This document shows, piece by piece, positions 27,601 to 35,760 of a DNA stretch of 64,000 bases. The stretch is taken from the NCBI GenBank assembly GCA_963931925.1, contig OZ007573.1:43857624-43921623 (forward strand), in the 5' to 3' direction. The notes beneath the pieces are model-generated. The model searched no databases. It was not told the DNA's origin and was given only the letters and a program-made list of their open reading frames with translations. The number at the start of each line of letters is the position of its first letter. The stretch's first letter is position 1. This DNA comes from Onchidella celtica (lineage: Eukaryota; Mollusca; Gastropoda; Systellommatophora; Onchidiidae). The position numbers and the translations under genes were made by a program.

Positions 27601-29030
27601 AAATGTAATCGAACGATATCATTTTGTTAGACCTAGTAGGGGTGACAGGATAGATAACAAGCGAAACATGCAAAACTAGCGTGAAAAAAAAAAAACATTA
27701 AAAAAAATGATAGTCATGGCAACCAAATAATGAAAACACGTGGAGCAGCGTTGCTATACAATAAATTTGCCTCCTGCAGGACTCGGTTTCCAACATGTAG
27801 GCCACAATACTGGCGTCACATGTCTTGCCTGTTGCGCGAGGTGGCCAATGTAGTGACCTCCCGTAGGACGAAGGTTAAGAATTTCCAACACTCACCTGAG
27901 CAGCATCCACAAACTCTAGAATTTCAGATTCCTGAAAGAAATGTCATACAGACATATAAATACAATATTATGAGAAACCTTGAATTTGAGTTTTTGCAGC
28001 AGAAAATTTCTAATGTCATAGGTTAAAGCAAGATAAATCTTCAACAACAGGAATCTAGTAACAGTATTTCTGCTTAAAATCATCTACCATGATAGAGTAC
28101 CATGACTTCCTACGGAAACTGTGGATCAATCACACCATTAGAAACTGTTAGCTGTTAAAATGCTTGATAAATCTGTATTTTAAACTAATATTGCCTTTTA
28201 GTTTTAGGCCATTTAATTCACGGAGACACATTAAAACAGTATAGCAATATAAATGGCACTGATAATAAACATACAACAATAACTTCACCAAAAAATCTAC
28301 CTCATATGGCAACTTCATAGTTTCTGACTCCACACCACTTCGTGACCTTAACATAATGGAGTATCCTTCACTGCCAGGATAAAGACTCAATACCATGCAA
28401 TTCAGCCGTTCTCTCTTTGCCAGCTTTGCAAGTAAGTTACTTGCATAGACAAGATCCTTGTGAAATACACAACAACAAATTACTAATTATTAACATAATA
28501 GACCATATACTTCCAAATATATGAGAGACTGGTTTTATACGCTCATAGAGATCGTTTACTTTATGGGCAAATTTAAATTTAAATTTTAAAAAACAAGTTT
28601 CACAAATAATATTCTGTATATAAATATATCTCTTCATACTCCACTAATAGAGCAAGTTGCATTACTCATACAGAATGTGTGATGATTTAAGAATCTCAAC
28701 ATATTAAGGCCATAATACATTATTTTATTTCTATTACAAACTGTGTACATGCACTAGCCATATCAGACTAAAGTATGCAGTACTTGTTAGTAGTTAGGTG
28801 GGCTACTTTCAAAGCCTTGATATTTCCTCAATGACCAAAGCGAACAGAGTAGGTTAGGTGGATTAGTTCTGAATAGACAGGGCAGAATGTCGCAATGAAA
28901 AGAATGCTTCAGCAGATGCAAATAAAATTAACCACTTGAATAATGATAATCAGTTGCAAATACCTCATTTTCAGGCTCTTTCATGCTTTCCTCAATATAT
29001 AAGTCAATAAGCTTTTGATGAATGGATTTG
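9370..29030 (-). CDS. SUPT20H: SUPT20H (SPT20, SAGA subunit), lacking first coding exon
   Basis: Twenty-three exons join without a phase conflict into 936 residues plus a stop. SPT20 is a structural subunit of the SAGA histone-acetylation co-activator in the nucleus; the mammalian protein is also called p38IP/FAM48A. Conserved blocks in order are [86 protein letters not shown] and DNYFGEFYLDHD, all recalled from animal SPT20. The second half is a low-complexity Gln/Ser/Thr/Pro/Gly-rich tail with a nine-Gln run, as in vertebrate SPT20. The C terminus is basic (SKNKSKKRTTPTPPK). The exon encoding the family N terminus (the ALDRAEY-type segment) should lie upstream of 29030 but was not recognised. 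Confidence 0.93.
10084..10237 (-). CDS. SUPT20H: SUPT20H exon (Gln/Ser-rich tail)
   Basis: Encodes FQGQQGGPIQLLSLQQQRG to TVPLSS and one extra base. The acceptor is TATTGCAG and the donor GTTAGG. Confidence 0.8.
10701..10855 (-). CDS. SUPT20H: SUPT20H exon (Gly/Ser-rich tail)
   Basis: Encodes GQASNTTTVIPQGSGMLSFP to AMPLLQ. The acceptor is CCCTAG and the donor GTAAAC; phase 1 in, 0 out. Confidence 0.8.
11306..11435 (-). CDS. SUPT20H: SUPT20H exon (Ser/Thr/Ala-rich tail)
   Basis: Encodes GTACTTSGTNAATFVTMVTA to VASQVAST plus one base. The acceptor is TGAACAG and the donor GTAACA. Confidence 0.8.
12152..12232 (-). CDS. SUPT20H: SUPT20H exon
   Basis: Encodes 27 residues, VSLAQIAVPITMINNNPSLL to QSGLL. 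The acceptor is CCTGCAG and the donor GTAAGT. Confidence 0.8.
13013..13185 (-). CDS. SUPT20H: SUPT20H exon with poly-Gln run
   Basis: Encodes GENQGSVQ followed by a nine-Gln run of mixed CAG and CAA codons, then NISIGNLGSLPPNINIQGL to GLPPMQ. The glycine/asparagine-rich segment resembles the INLSGLLPSGG-type stretch of vertebrate SPT20. Donor GTATCT. Confidence 0.82.
13874..13909 (-). CDS. SUPT20H: SUPT20H micro-exon (36 bp)
   Basis: Encodes LTPGAAAQNNA, joined by phase-1 introns on both sides. The acceptor is ACCTTAG and the donor GTAGGG. It is short, but its phase fits both neighbours. Confidence 0.65.
14430..14645 (-). CDS. SUPT20H: SUPT20H exon (Pro/Thr-rich, donor ambiguous)
   Basis: Encodes QQLNIPTTASLIAIPKAPTP through QQNLSNFLQ. 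Two donors keep the frame: GTCAGG after 14430 and GTATGA after 14409, the latter adding GQALTSN. Transcript data would be needed to choose. Confidence 0.75.
15096..15148 (-). CDS. SUPT20H: SUPT20H exon (53 bp)
   Basis: Encodes PSSSPLTSPAVPPKVST, a proline/serine stretch like the SPTPPPSSKPSS segment of the vertebrate protein. The acceptor is CCTGCAG and the donor GTAAGT. Confidence 0.75.
16877..17012 (-). CDS. SUPT20H: SUPT20H exon
   Basis: Encodes AILAQANAVGIPSSLSAQFI to AQGSVSSQL. The acceptor is TTTGCAG and the donor GTGAGA; phase 1 in, 2 out. Confidence 0.8.
17566..17770 (-). CDS. SUPT20H: SUPT20H exon (Pro/Thr-rich)
   Basis: Encodes 68 residues from VVTPAPPTPTPTAITINSAQ to PAASLANSQ. 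The acceptor is GTTTCAG and the donor GTTAGC. Confidence 0.82.
18160..18265 (-). CDS. SUPT20H: SUPT20H exon
   Basis: Encodes RYLQQFKDLFTEEGKLQVKI to PIVYYTQ, matching the VNQYQELVQNEAKCPVKM region of the family. The acceptor is TTGCCAG and the donor GTAATG. Confidence 0.85.
18824..18856 (-). CDS. SUPT20H: SUPT20H micro-exon (33 bp)
   Basis: Encodes FVIGSRACVD, corresponding to WFIIGSKTDAE in vertebrate SPT20. The acceptor is ATTACAG and the donor GTATGG; phase 2 on both sides. Confidence 0.82.
19171..20066. mobile_element. hAT-like inverted-repeat element in a SUPT20H intron
   Basis: The 896-bp element begins CAGGGATGTAAA and ends with its exact reverse complement TTTACATCCCTG. AAAGCC flanks both sides (19165-19170 and 20067-20072) as a target duplication of at least six bases. 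The CAGGG terminus is of hAT type, although hAT duplications are usually eight bases. The right duplication overlaps the splice donor of the neighbouring SUPT20H exon. No transposase frame is present. Confidence 0.72.
20077..20243 (-). CDS. SUPT20H: SUPT20H exon (conserved core)
   Basis: Encodes IFVEEHTMERDPALDRHMMA and TIYQPQLGDNYFGEFYLDHD, one of the best-conserved SPT20 blocks (compare KLTILQSLGDPLYYGKI). The acceptor is TTTCCAG and the donor GTGAGG. The hAT-like element ends 10 bp beyond the exon. Confidence 0.92.
20720..20767 (-). CDS. SUPT20H: SUPT20H micro-exon (48 bp)
   Basis: Encodes VKKIAKLPEVPANDGK, phase 0 at both ends. The acceptor is TTCTCAG, read across the exon edge, and the donor GTAAGC. 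Confidence 0.8.
21556..21615 (-). CDS. SUPT20H: SUPT20H exon (60 bp)
   Basis: Encodes VVDTFKQKFQPQLSAPESVE, phase 0 at both ends. The acceptor is ATTTCAG and the donor GTGAGA. Confidence 0.8.
22357..22516 (-). CDS. SUPT20H: SUPT20H exon (basic, LYDFL block)
   Basis: Encodes RSVKRNTQAAVNRKRKLAQA and then [15 protein letters not shown], matching the LRLLDFLQKRKERKAG block. The acceptor is TCTTAG and the donor GTAATG. Confidence 0.9.
22690..23819 (+). mobile_element. Solo or remnant LTR related to the 30.4-38.1 kb element
   Basis: From about 22740 it follows the 30428-31622 LTR closely (GGGTCTGAATGAGGCG, TAACTACCGG, and the shared end CAGTCTGGGATTTGTGACA at 23801-23819). It differs at perhaps one base in six. 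No internal retroelement domain follows. The left boundary is uncertain and no target duplication was found. An added tandem array of CTATTG(A/C)(A/C)ATG-type units occupies about 23392-23490. It lies antisense within a SUPT20H intron. Confidence 0.8.
24083..24276 (-). CDS. SUPT20H: SUPT20H exon (conserved core)
   Basis: Encodes SLLRDITAMSCDGHVWGQDD and [20 protein letters not shown], almost word for word the [20 protein letters not shown] block. The acceptor is ATCATCAG and the donor GTGGGT; phase 2 out. Confidence 0.95.
25093..25200 (-). CDS. SUPT20H: SUPT20H exon (conserved core)
   Basis: Encodes [20 protein letters not shown] to YVLLRPSPQ, matching VNIFHCGCVIAEIRDYRQS and HILLRPTMQ. The acceptor is TCTTCAG and the donor GTACTT. 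Confidence 0.95.
25349..25387 (-). CDS. SUPT20H: SUPT20H micro-exon (39 bp)
   Basis: Encodes [13 protein letters not shown], matching LPPILVDLLEKSQ. The acceptor is ATTTCAG and the donor GTAAGT. Confidence 0.93.
25822..26731. mobile_element. TTAA-flanked inverted-repeat element, second family
   Basis: It begins TTAAGGGGGGGTGCGGGTCC and ends with a near-perfect inverted copy (GGACCCGCGCCTCCCCTTAA). The 24-bp terminal repeat carries few mismatches and TTAA lies at both edges, again piggyBac-like. It differs in sequence from the neighbouring element. The right TTAA at 26728-26731 is also the left TTAA of that neighbour. No transposase frame is visible. Confidence 0.72.
26728..27878. mobile_element. 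TTAA-flanked piggyBac-type element, copy B
   Basis: It starts TTAACCTTCGTTGAG and ends GGACGAAGGTTAA and is homologous along its length to the element at 7643-8772, with small indels. Its right end lies 18 bp from the splice donor of the SUPT20H exon at 27896-27931. Non-autonomous. Confidence 0.75.
27896..27931 (-). CDS. SUPT20H: SUPT20H micro-exon (36 bp)
   Basis: Encodes ESEILEFVDAAQ, matching the GELLEYLDAEE segment. The acceptor is CTTTCAG and the donor GTGAGT. Confidence 0.88.
28301..28456 (-). CDS. SUPT20H: SUPT20H exon (conserved core)
   Basis: Encodes 52 residues including [20 protein letters not shown] and [16 protein letters not shown], matching LYPGNEGYSLMLRGKNG. The acceptor is TCACAAG and the donor GTAGAT. 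Confidence 0.95.
28964..29030 (-). CDS. SUPT20H: SUPT20H first recognised exon
   Basis: Encodes [20 protein letters not shown], matching [20 protein letters not shown]. The acceptor is GTTTCAG. It needs two bases from an upstream exon, so a 5' coding exon remains to be found. Confidence 0.93.
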
Positions 29031-29714
29031 CTGAAACAACAACAGAAAACAATAGATGAATTAATTATCTTGAAAACATGCAATACATTCCCTATAAAAG
29101 TGAGACACTTGCTATGATCTTGATGCAGAAAGATCAATTTCAGGAAGCCAACAATTATAAATTGCCTCCAGCTCTAAATGACACTATCTAACTAACTGGT
29201 ATGCTACCCTCTTTTTGATCTATTCTACTGCCACTGTTACAAAATATATAATCTCTGATACAAGTTCGTTTGTTTATTAATTTTATTGATTGTTTAACTT
29301 AAGTTTGATTCTGACTAATCCAAGGTTGGCTCCACACGGTCAAAACTTTCAGGGAGTCTATTATGTCTATGATGACTGACATTCTGAACTTAATCCTGAA
29401 ACAGACTCAAAGCTGACACTATCCAGCAGCTGTCACTGTGTCAGTCAATCTCTCCAATAACTTTAATAAAAATATAAACCGCATCCCTGCTGTATTCCAC
29501 CACATACATCTGCCACTGAAATACTGAAACAGCTTCATAAAAGATTTAAAAAAACATATTATTGGCAAACTAAAGTGTTCACAAAATCATTTTTGGCCTG
29601 ACTGACTACTAATACAAAATGCTTATTTCGCAGACATCCCGATCTTATTCGTAGATGGGGGTTTCTTGGTTTCATAGTGTCTACTATGGAAAAGTTCCTC
29701 CAGCCTACCGCGGT
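29031..29714. other. SUPT20H upstream intron or flank, nothing recognised
   Basis: AT-rich DNA with no coding frame matching the expected SPT20 N terminus. The missing first exon may be here in diverged form, or to the right of the LTR element. Confidence 0.4.
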
Positions 29715-29812
29715 CTGCCGTGGCGCAATGCCTAGCGTCTGCGGTTATCAGTCGGAAACTATGGCTTCTATCTGTCTTGGGTTCAATCCTACACCAAAGC
29801 TTTTTTTTTTTT
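29715..29812 (+). repeat. tRNA-derived SINE-like sequence
   Basis: An A-box-like TGGCGCAATGC near 29719 is followed about 60 bp later by a B-box GGGTTCAATCC, then a run of T (29801-29812) that would end Pol III transcription. No complete cloverleaf could be drawn, so this is a tRNA-derived repeat rather than a gene. Confidence 0.45.
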
Positions 29813-30349
29813 AAACCTAGCACTGCTCATTACGGTATTAGGAGCCATTCTGTTTCTGAAGGATTTAGCAAAATTGATACTGATTGGAAACTGATAATTA
29901 CTAGTGTGCTCCAGATTACTTCTTTTAATATTCCTGTTCATTTTATTTATTCCTTTTCATTGAACGGTACAGTTGCTAATTAGAAATAAAAATGTATTAA
30001 TCAAATTTTAAACAATGTAAATTAAATGATTTCTGTTACATTCTTATAAGGATGAAAAAATTCAGAGGGCCTGTTTAAGATACCCTGGCAGTTGGAAATC
30101 GTAAACAGCAGGCTGTATGAGCCGCTGCCCCGGCAAAATTGAAATAAAATTAATAGATTAAAATTTAGCCATATCACACCCCCCCCCCCCCCCCCCACCA
30201 ACAAAAATTTATAATTCATTATTAACAAATATTAATAGATATAATATATTAAAATATTATTATAATACTTTAGAATACGACTTGTGAACTGTTTTGAGTT
30301 GTGAACTGCGCCTAACAGGCTGCGGTTACAATTTGCTCTGAGGAGATAG

Positions 30350-30415
30350 CCAAGAGAGATAGAGAGAGCGAGAGAGAGAGGGAGGATGAGAGAAAGAAAG
30401 AGCGAGTGAGAGAGC
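30350..30415 (+). repeat. GA-rich simple repeat
   Basis: Interrupted AGAG/GAGA repeat immediately before the LTR element. A 19-base C run lies about 160 bp upstream at 30179-30197. Confidence 0.8.
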
Positions 30416-30427
30416 TTCTTTAAAGCG

Positions 30428-31622
30428 TGTCACGAGTGGAGTGAGTGCAATTAAGGGGATTGCTACAGAGCGGGTGTAGAGTAAGAAAGGCTCACAGTAG
30501 ACAGCAAGTTAAGCGTGCTGTTGTGAGTAGTAGTGGGGGCGGGGTCTGAATGAGGCGAAAGCGCTGTATAACTATCACTGCAAGTTAGAAGGTCCTAGGG
30601 ATCGGACCTGTGAATAAAAGCCCATCGGGCGGACATAAAGGGGAAGCAGTCGAGAAGACTAGTGAGAGTCTTTCCAGTTATGACTGGTATGTAGAACGTT
30701 GATTGATTATTATGATTGATGTATTATATTATATTCGTCTATTACCATGATGTAAATAAGTATATGTGAGGAATGTGGAAGTCCTTGATATTGGATATAG
30801 CAATGTGCGCCACGAGCGATAGATGAAAGTGAGTTCTTGGATTTGTAGCGCGAGTGAGTAGTGTGTACTCCGATGGAGGTGTGTTACCGTAAGATGTGTG
30901 GTGAGTGAAAGGTGAACTAGTGTGTGTACGCTTCATGGATTGTAAGGAGAGGTGGAGTGAATAGAAATGGTAGGGTATTATACCAATGTAATGTTATTCT
31001 TGTAGGTGTCGGGGACGGGCCGCAGAGCCACCTCGATGAGCACAGGGGATAGGCCAGCATAGGGCCGGAGGCCGTGCATAGGCCAGAAGTGAGACTGTCG
31101 GGGCAGGACAGTAGAGGCACATAAAGTCGTGGCAGTCAGGCCACGGACAGGGACGTAGATATGAGAGTGAATGAGATACTATATTGTTGCCATGTTGATA
31201 GGCTAGTGAACTGATATTATGTTGTTGCCATGTTGATGGCTATGGAAATAATAATGTGTTATTGCCCTGCGGAGGTGCTAGGGGAGTGCTAAGGTGTATG
31301 ACAATAGGAAGGTGATATTGAGAGACTGCGGTGCCAGTGAATCATTAATGTACTATTAAGACCCTGAGGGGAGAGGCTGAGGCCGAAGTGCCTTTAGGAG
31401 TAACTACCGGATTGTGGATCCGAGGGAGCGTGTGTGTGAGAATAAGGCCGTTGTACGGCAGTCATTTCAATAATATAATATATGTAATTGCGCTATTATA
31501 TGTATAATTATGTTTAATAAATGTGTGAGTCTGATGGATTGTTCTGTTAAGTGTTAACTTGGTTGTTCGTGATTGTTGTCCTGTCATAACTTATTACATC
31601 TCCCAGTCTGGGATTTGTGACA
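30428..31622 (+). repeat. 5' LTR
   Basis: 1195 bp, TGTCAC...GTGACA. It contains AATAAA at 31516-31521, a candidate poly(A) signal, about 100 bp from its end. Small minus-strand frames inside are repeated exactly in the 3' LTR and are not genes. Confidence 0.95.
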
Positions 31623-31623
31623 C

Positions 31624-31637
31624 TGGGGGCTCGTCCG
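31624..31637 (+). promoter_or_regulatory. Primer-binding site, proline-tRNA type (with a second copy)
   Basis: TGGGGGCTCGTCCG starts two bases after the LTR end and equals the 5' part of the well-known tRNA-Pro primer site of gammaretroviruses. The same 14 bases recur at 31647-31660 because a 23-bp unit (31615-31637) is repeated in tandem. Confidence 0.85.
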
Positions 31638-31660
31638 TTGTGACACTGGGGGCTCGTCCG

Positions 31661-32580
31661 TTGTGACACTGTTTACCTGTGGTCATTTTGACATTGTCTA
31701 TTCGTTATATCTAGTTGTTTTTCTGTTGTGCTAGGAATTCGTGCTGTTGTCTTTGTTCGTGGGATGAATGGAAATGTCATGATGGTATGATTTATGTATG
31801 GTTATGAATAATAATATGTATTGATGCATGTATTTTGATGAATAGGTATTAATGTGTACTTAAATTTCTGCAGAGTGTGTGTGCCAGCCTGAGGAGACAA
31901 GCAGCCAGAGCTCCGATTAAGGGGAGGAGTTAAACTCAAAATTCGAAGTTAAGTGAAGCTGAAATTTTGTGCCCTGGATCGGGGGCTGTTCCTTTAATCT
32001 GTCTTTTTCTCTGTTTTTGCTGTTTTCGTTTGCTGTGTTGAACCTAGTTTATCCTTTAAAAAAAAGGTGTGATAAACTTGGAACTTCGTTCATCACGGTG
32101 AACATTCTGTAGGGCTTTGTTAGTGTTTAGTTGTAGCGTCGATATCTTCTCTGTTCCGCAGGAAGACGTATTCTCTTGTCCCTCTCCCTACCTATCTATA
32201 GATACGTTCTTTTTTTTCAGACTCTGTTCTTGTTCGTACCGTGTTGTGTAATCGGCGTAGTAGGTTGCATTTTTTTTTCCATTATAGTTTTTTTTTGTAG
32301 AAGCTTTGTCCTAGTCTGGTTCGTTGTCCTTGACGTACTTGTGGTCCTTCTACTGTATTTCTTCATTCTTGTCGTTCTAGTTTCTTTTATAATTAATAGT
32401 GCTAGGCATTTTATAGATATAGAATTAGTTGGGCTGTAAAGGTAGATTTATGAATTGTATTTGAGACAACCGGGTATTGTTATATCTGGTGTGATCTCAG
32501 GTCCCTGGTCGTGTCGTTAGTTATCATACCGACAGGTTAGCCGTTTTTTTAAATATATACCATAACCATAAATCTGTGAA
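31661..32580 (+). other. Leader between primer site and gag
   Basis: Untranslated leader, T-rich around 32170-32400 where a hydrophobic frame (32176-32439) appears by composition. No domain is recognised in it. Confidence 0.6.
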
Positions 32581-35500
32581 ATGGCGGAACTCCAACAACT
32601 AATGAAGTTGGGTAAGGAACTTGGCCTGGAGGGAGAGGAGCTACGCGGCTGGATTAAAGAACAGCAGGCGGATTTGCGCGATGAGCGTGCTAAGGATAGA
32701 GAGCGAGAAAAAGAGGCTCAAGAGCGACAGAGAGAAGAGGAGAGAGAGGCTAAGGATAAGCAACAGGAGAGGGAGCTTAAGTTAAAGGAGATAGAAGCTC
32801 AAGAACGGGAGCAGGAGATAAGGTTAAAGGAGATAGAAGCTCAAGAGCGGGAGACAGACGCGCGAGTAAGAATCGCGGAATTAGAACTCAAAAAGAATGC
32901 GCCAACAGAAACAGTTGAGCGGCAGGTACACAATAAAGGTGGCGTTAGGATTAAGCTCCCTACGTTCGACGACCGGAAGGACGACATAGACGCCTTCCTT
33001 TACAGGTTCGAACTGAACGCACAATTGCAATGGGGGGAAAATAAGGAATTATGGGCCACGTACCTGGCATCGCTATTGCAGGGGCGAGCGTTAACCTACT
33101 TTAAAGAGCTACAGCGCGAAGACGTGCAAGACTACGATAAGCTGAAGGCTTTGCTGCTTCGCCGATTTGCGCGTACCGAGGAATATTTCCGGGAGCAGTT
33201 TAGGCGAGCACGTGCAGACACCAGGGAGGACTTTGCTGCCTTCGTCGCGAGACTAACGGAGTATTTCGCGAACTGGGTAGACCTGGCGCATGTGGGCACG
33301 GATTTTGCTAAACTGAAAGACTTAATGATCCGGGACCAGCTGTACGCGTCGTGCCACAAAGATCTGGTGGCTTTCCTGAAAGAGAACGAACCCGCGACGG
33401 TGCAGGAGGCGTCTAAGTTGGCGGAGGCATACCGTACGGCGCATCCGTCCAAACCAGTCGCCAGGGCGTACGTCCAAGATGCTGGGTACGTCGCCGTTGT
33501 CGAGGGGTCGCCGGCAGGACTTAGGGACAGGTCGCGTCAGCGTGGTGCCTATAGTGGGCAAGCCCAGGGGCAGCATAGGGGCTATCACCAATCACCGGCC
33601 TATGGATCCGGTAAGTTTGACCGAGCAGGAGGGCTAGGTCGCGGTAATGGCCGGGGGCGAGTTGTGACCTTTGCCGATGACCGACGGCATAGGGACTCTA
33701 GTTCCGGTCGCGAGGGGTCACGGGGACCCAGGCCTAGAGCAGCACAGGGAGCGGAGTGTTGGACTTGCGGACGCGTGGGTCACTTTTCGCGCGAGTGTAG
33801 GGCCGCGAAGTGTTGGAACTGCGGAAGAGCAGATCACATCAGCGTGAACTGCCCTGCAGGTAGGATAGCGGCGAACGTGGACAGTAGCCCCAGTCCATGT
33901 TCCCCAAATAAATTTCATCATGCGGCGGCGTGTGTTACATCGGACAACGGAGGCGGACAGTATTCTAAGTGTCCCAGTTGTGAGAAGTTATTATCTTCCG
34001 GTGTTTTACCTTGTGGGAGAAAGATCCCCATCATAAATTCATGTCATACAGGAGGTGGTCTTAGGGTTTATCCGGGGTTTGTTGGGGACGAACCGGTCTC
34101 GGTTTTACGAGATACGGGATCTACCGTTGTGGGAGTGCATAGAGACTGCATTCGGGATTCACAGCTTACAGGTGAGACTGTCCCGTGCATCCAATTTTCG
34201 GGGGCCATTGAGAAATTACCCATGGCAAGAATAATGATAGATACACCTTTCCTTAGCGGGGAAGTCGAAGCAGTCGTTGGTTGTTTTCCAGGCGCCCAGC
34301 TCATCATTGGGAATGTATCACGGGTCGTTTCCCCTTCCGATGAGAACGTGCAAGCATGGTCGCAATCAAAAGGTATTGACTTTTGCGCCGCGATCGAAAC
34401 ACGCCGACGGGTAGCCGATAAAGATAAGATTAGACCTTTGGCTACGCCAGCGGTCAACCTAGATATCACGCCAGAGCGCTTGGCGAGATTACAAGGGGAG
34501 GACCCATCATTAAACCCATGTTTTGGGGAAGCGCGAACCGAGAAAACGAGGAGATATAAGAACGGGTCATCTTCTTTTTTTGTCCAGGGGGGCATTCTGT
34601 TCCGTATGTACGTCACAGTGGCTTCCGTTCAAAAGCAGGTCGTCGTGCCACGGTCGTTAATTGCTACAGTATTGCGTCTGGCCCATGATGTTCCATTAGC
34701 GGGTCATATGGGAAGTGCTAGAACCAAGGAGAGAGTTCTAAAAGATTTTTATTGGCCATCGATACATAGAGATGTACGTTTATATTGTAAGACGTGCAGT
34801 GCGTGCCAAAAGACGACGCATAAGGGTCGTTCACCCCAGGCTCCTCGTCAAAAGATCCCCACGGTTTCGGAACCGTTTAAAAAGGTTTCGATAGACCTTG
34901 TTGGCCCCATTCACCCAGCGACCGATAGGGGGAATCGATTTTTCTTAACGGTCATATGTAATGCTACGAGATGGCCAGAGGCGGTTCCTCTGCGGACCAT
35001 AACGTCTGAGGCAGTCGCGGAAGCGTTGTTTGCAATTTTCGCTAGGGTAGGAATACCAGAGCAAATTCTGTCTGATAGGGGCGCGCAATTTACGTCGCAG
35101 ATGATGAAGGAATTGTTCCGCTTATTCAGCATACAACCCATCACTACCACCCCTTATCATCCGCAGGCTAATGGCATGTGCGAGAGATTGAACTCGACGT
35201 TAAAGTCGATGCTGCGTAAGGTAGCTGCTGATCGCCCTAAAGATTGGGATAGATATATCCCTGCAGTGTTATTCGCGTACAGAGAGGTACGGCAGGAGTC
35301 AACGGGATTCTCGCCGTTCGAAATGATGTACGGTCGTAGTCCTAGGGGCCCAACTGATGTTCTTCGGGACATGATGACGTCGCCATCATCGGGAGACAAT
35401 GAGCAGATTTCGGTGTTTCAGTACCTTGTTGATTTAAGAGAAAGATTATCTTCAGCGCGCACTATAGCAGAAGAAGCGTCTAGTATCGCTTCAGCAAGAG

Positions 35501-35760
35501 CAAAGAACTATAAAGATAGAGGGTCCAAACTGAGAAATTTTAAGCCAGGAGACAAGGTTCTGTTGTTGTTACCTACGGACCATAATAAGTTATTGATGAC
35601 ATGGAAAGGTCCTTATGTTATTGAGCGAATTGTTTCGAAGGTAGATTACGCTATCCACATTGATGGATCAGTTAAGGTTTTCCACGTTGATATGCTGCAG
35701 AGGTTTCATGAGAGACCAGAGTATCGGTATTCTCATACTGGTATTGAAGGACATACCTAA
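32581..35760 (+). CDS. Gag-protease-integrase polyprotein (Gmr1-like)
   Basis: The 1059-residue frame starts at ATGGCGG just inside the leader. Residues 35-115 form a highly charged Glu/Arg/Lys coiled coil. Residues about 195-305 resemble the SCAN-domain-like capsid C-terminal domain of Gmr1 gag (TEEYFREQFR, DFAAFVARLTEYFANW, LMIRDQLYASC, EASKLAEAYR). Two CCHC knuckles (CWTCGRVGHFSREC, CWNCGRADHISVNC) lie near 391-425. The aspartic protease has LRDTGSTVVGV near 508. Integrase follows directly: HHCC zinc finger (HDVPLAGHMG...CKTCSAC) near 700-745, catalytic Asp in SIDLVG near 772 and LSDRGAQF near 832, Glu in NGMCERLNS near 867, and a GPY/F-type module GPYVIERIV near 1015. No RT lies between protease and integrase. 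The frame ends TAA at 35758. Confidence 0.93.
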   Translation: MAELQQLMKLGKELGLEGEELRGWIKEQQADLRDERAKDREREKEAQERQREEEREAKDKQQERELKLKEIEAQEREQEIRLKEIEAQERETDARVRIAELELKKNAPTETVERQVHNKGGVRIKLPTFDDRKDDIDAFLYRFELNAQLQWGENKELWATYLASLLQGRALTYFKELQREDVQDYDKLKALLLRRFARTEEYFREQFRRARADTREDFAAFVARLTEYFANWVDLAHVGTDFAKLKDLMIRDQLYASCHKDLVAFLKENEPATVQEASKLAEAYRTAHPSKPVARAYVQDAGYVAVVEGSPAGLRDRSRQRGAYSGQAQGQHRGYHQSPAYGSGKFDRAGGLGRGNGRGRVVTFADDRRHRDSSSGREGSRGPRPRAAQGAECWTCGRVGHFSRECRAAKCWNCGRADHISVNCPAGRIAANVDSSPSPCSPNKFHHAAACVTSDNGGGQYSKCPSCEKLLSSGVLPCGRKIPIINSCHTGGGLRVYPGFVGDEPVSVLRDTGSTVVGVHRDCIRDSQLTGETVPCIQFSGAIEKLPMARIMIDTPFLSGEVEAVVGCFPGAQLIIGNVSRVVSPSDENVQAWSQSKGIDFCAAIETRRRVADKDKIRPLATPAVNLDITPERLARLQGEDPSLNPCFGEARTEKTRRYKNGSSSFFVQGGILFRMYVTVASVQKQVVVPRSLIATVLRLAHDVPLAGHMGSARTKERVLKDFYWPSIHRDVRLYCKTCSACQKTTHKGRSPQAPRQKIPTVSEPFKKVSIDLVGPIHPATDRGNRFFLTVICNATRWPEAVPLRTITSEAVAEALFAIFARVGIPEQILSDRGAQFTSQMMKELFRLFSIQPITTTPYHPQANGMCERLNSTLKSMLRKVAADRPKDWDRYIPAVLFAYREVRQESTGFSPFEMMYGRSPRGPTDVLRDMMTSPSSGDNEQISVFQYLVDLRERLSSARTIAEEASSIASARAKNYKDRGSKLRNFKPGDKVLLLLPTDHNKLLMTWKGPYVIERIVSKVDYAIHIDGSVKVFHVDMLQRFHERPEYRYSHTGIEGHT

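Noticed and set aside
30742-31120. Two small minus-strand frames repeated exactly at 37246-37624
   Set aside because: They lie inside the two LTRs and are duplicated because the LTRs are identical, not because they are genes.
32176-32439. Hydrophobic 87-residue frame in the LTR-element leader
   Set aside because: It is produced by T-rich DNA, with no membrane-protein family resemblance and no place in the known element layout.
33132-35399. Several minus-strand frames of 67-182 residues opposite the gag-integrase ORF
   Set aside because: They are shadows of a well-supported coding frame on the other strand.
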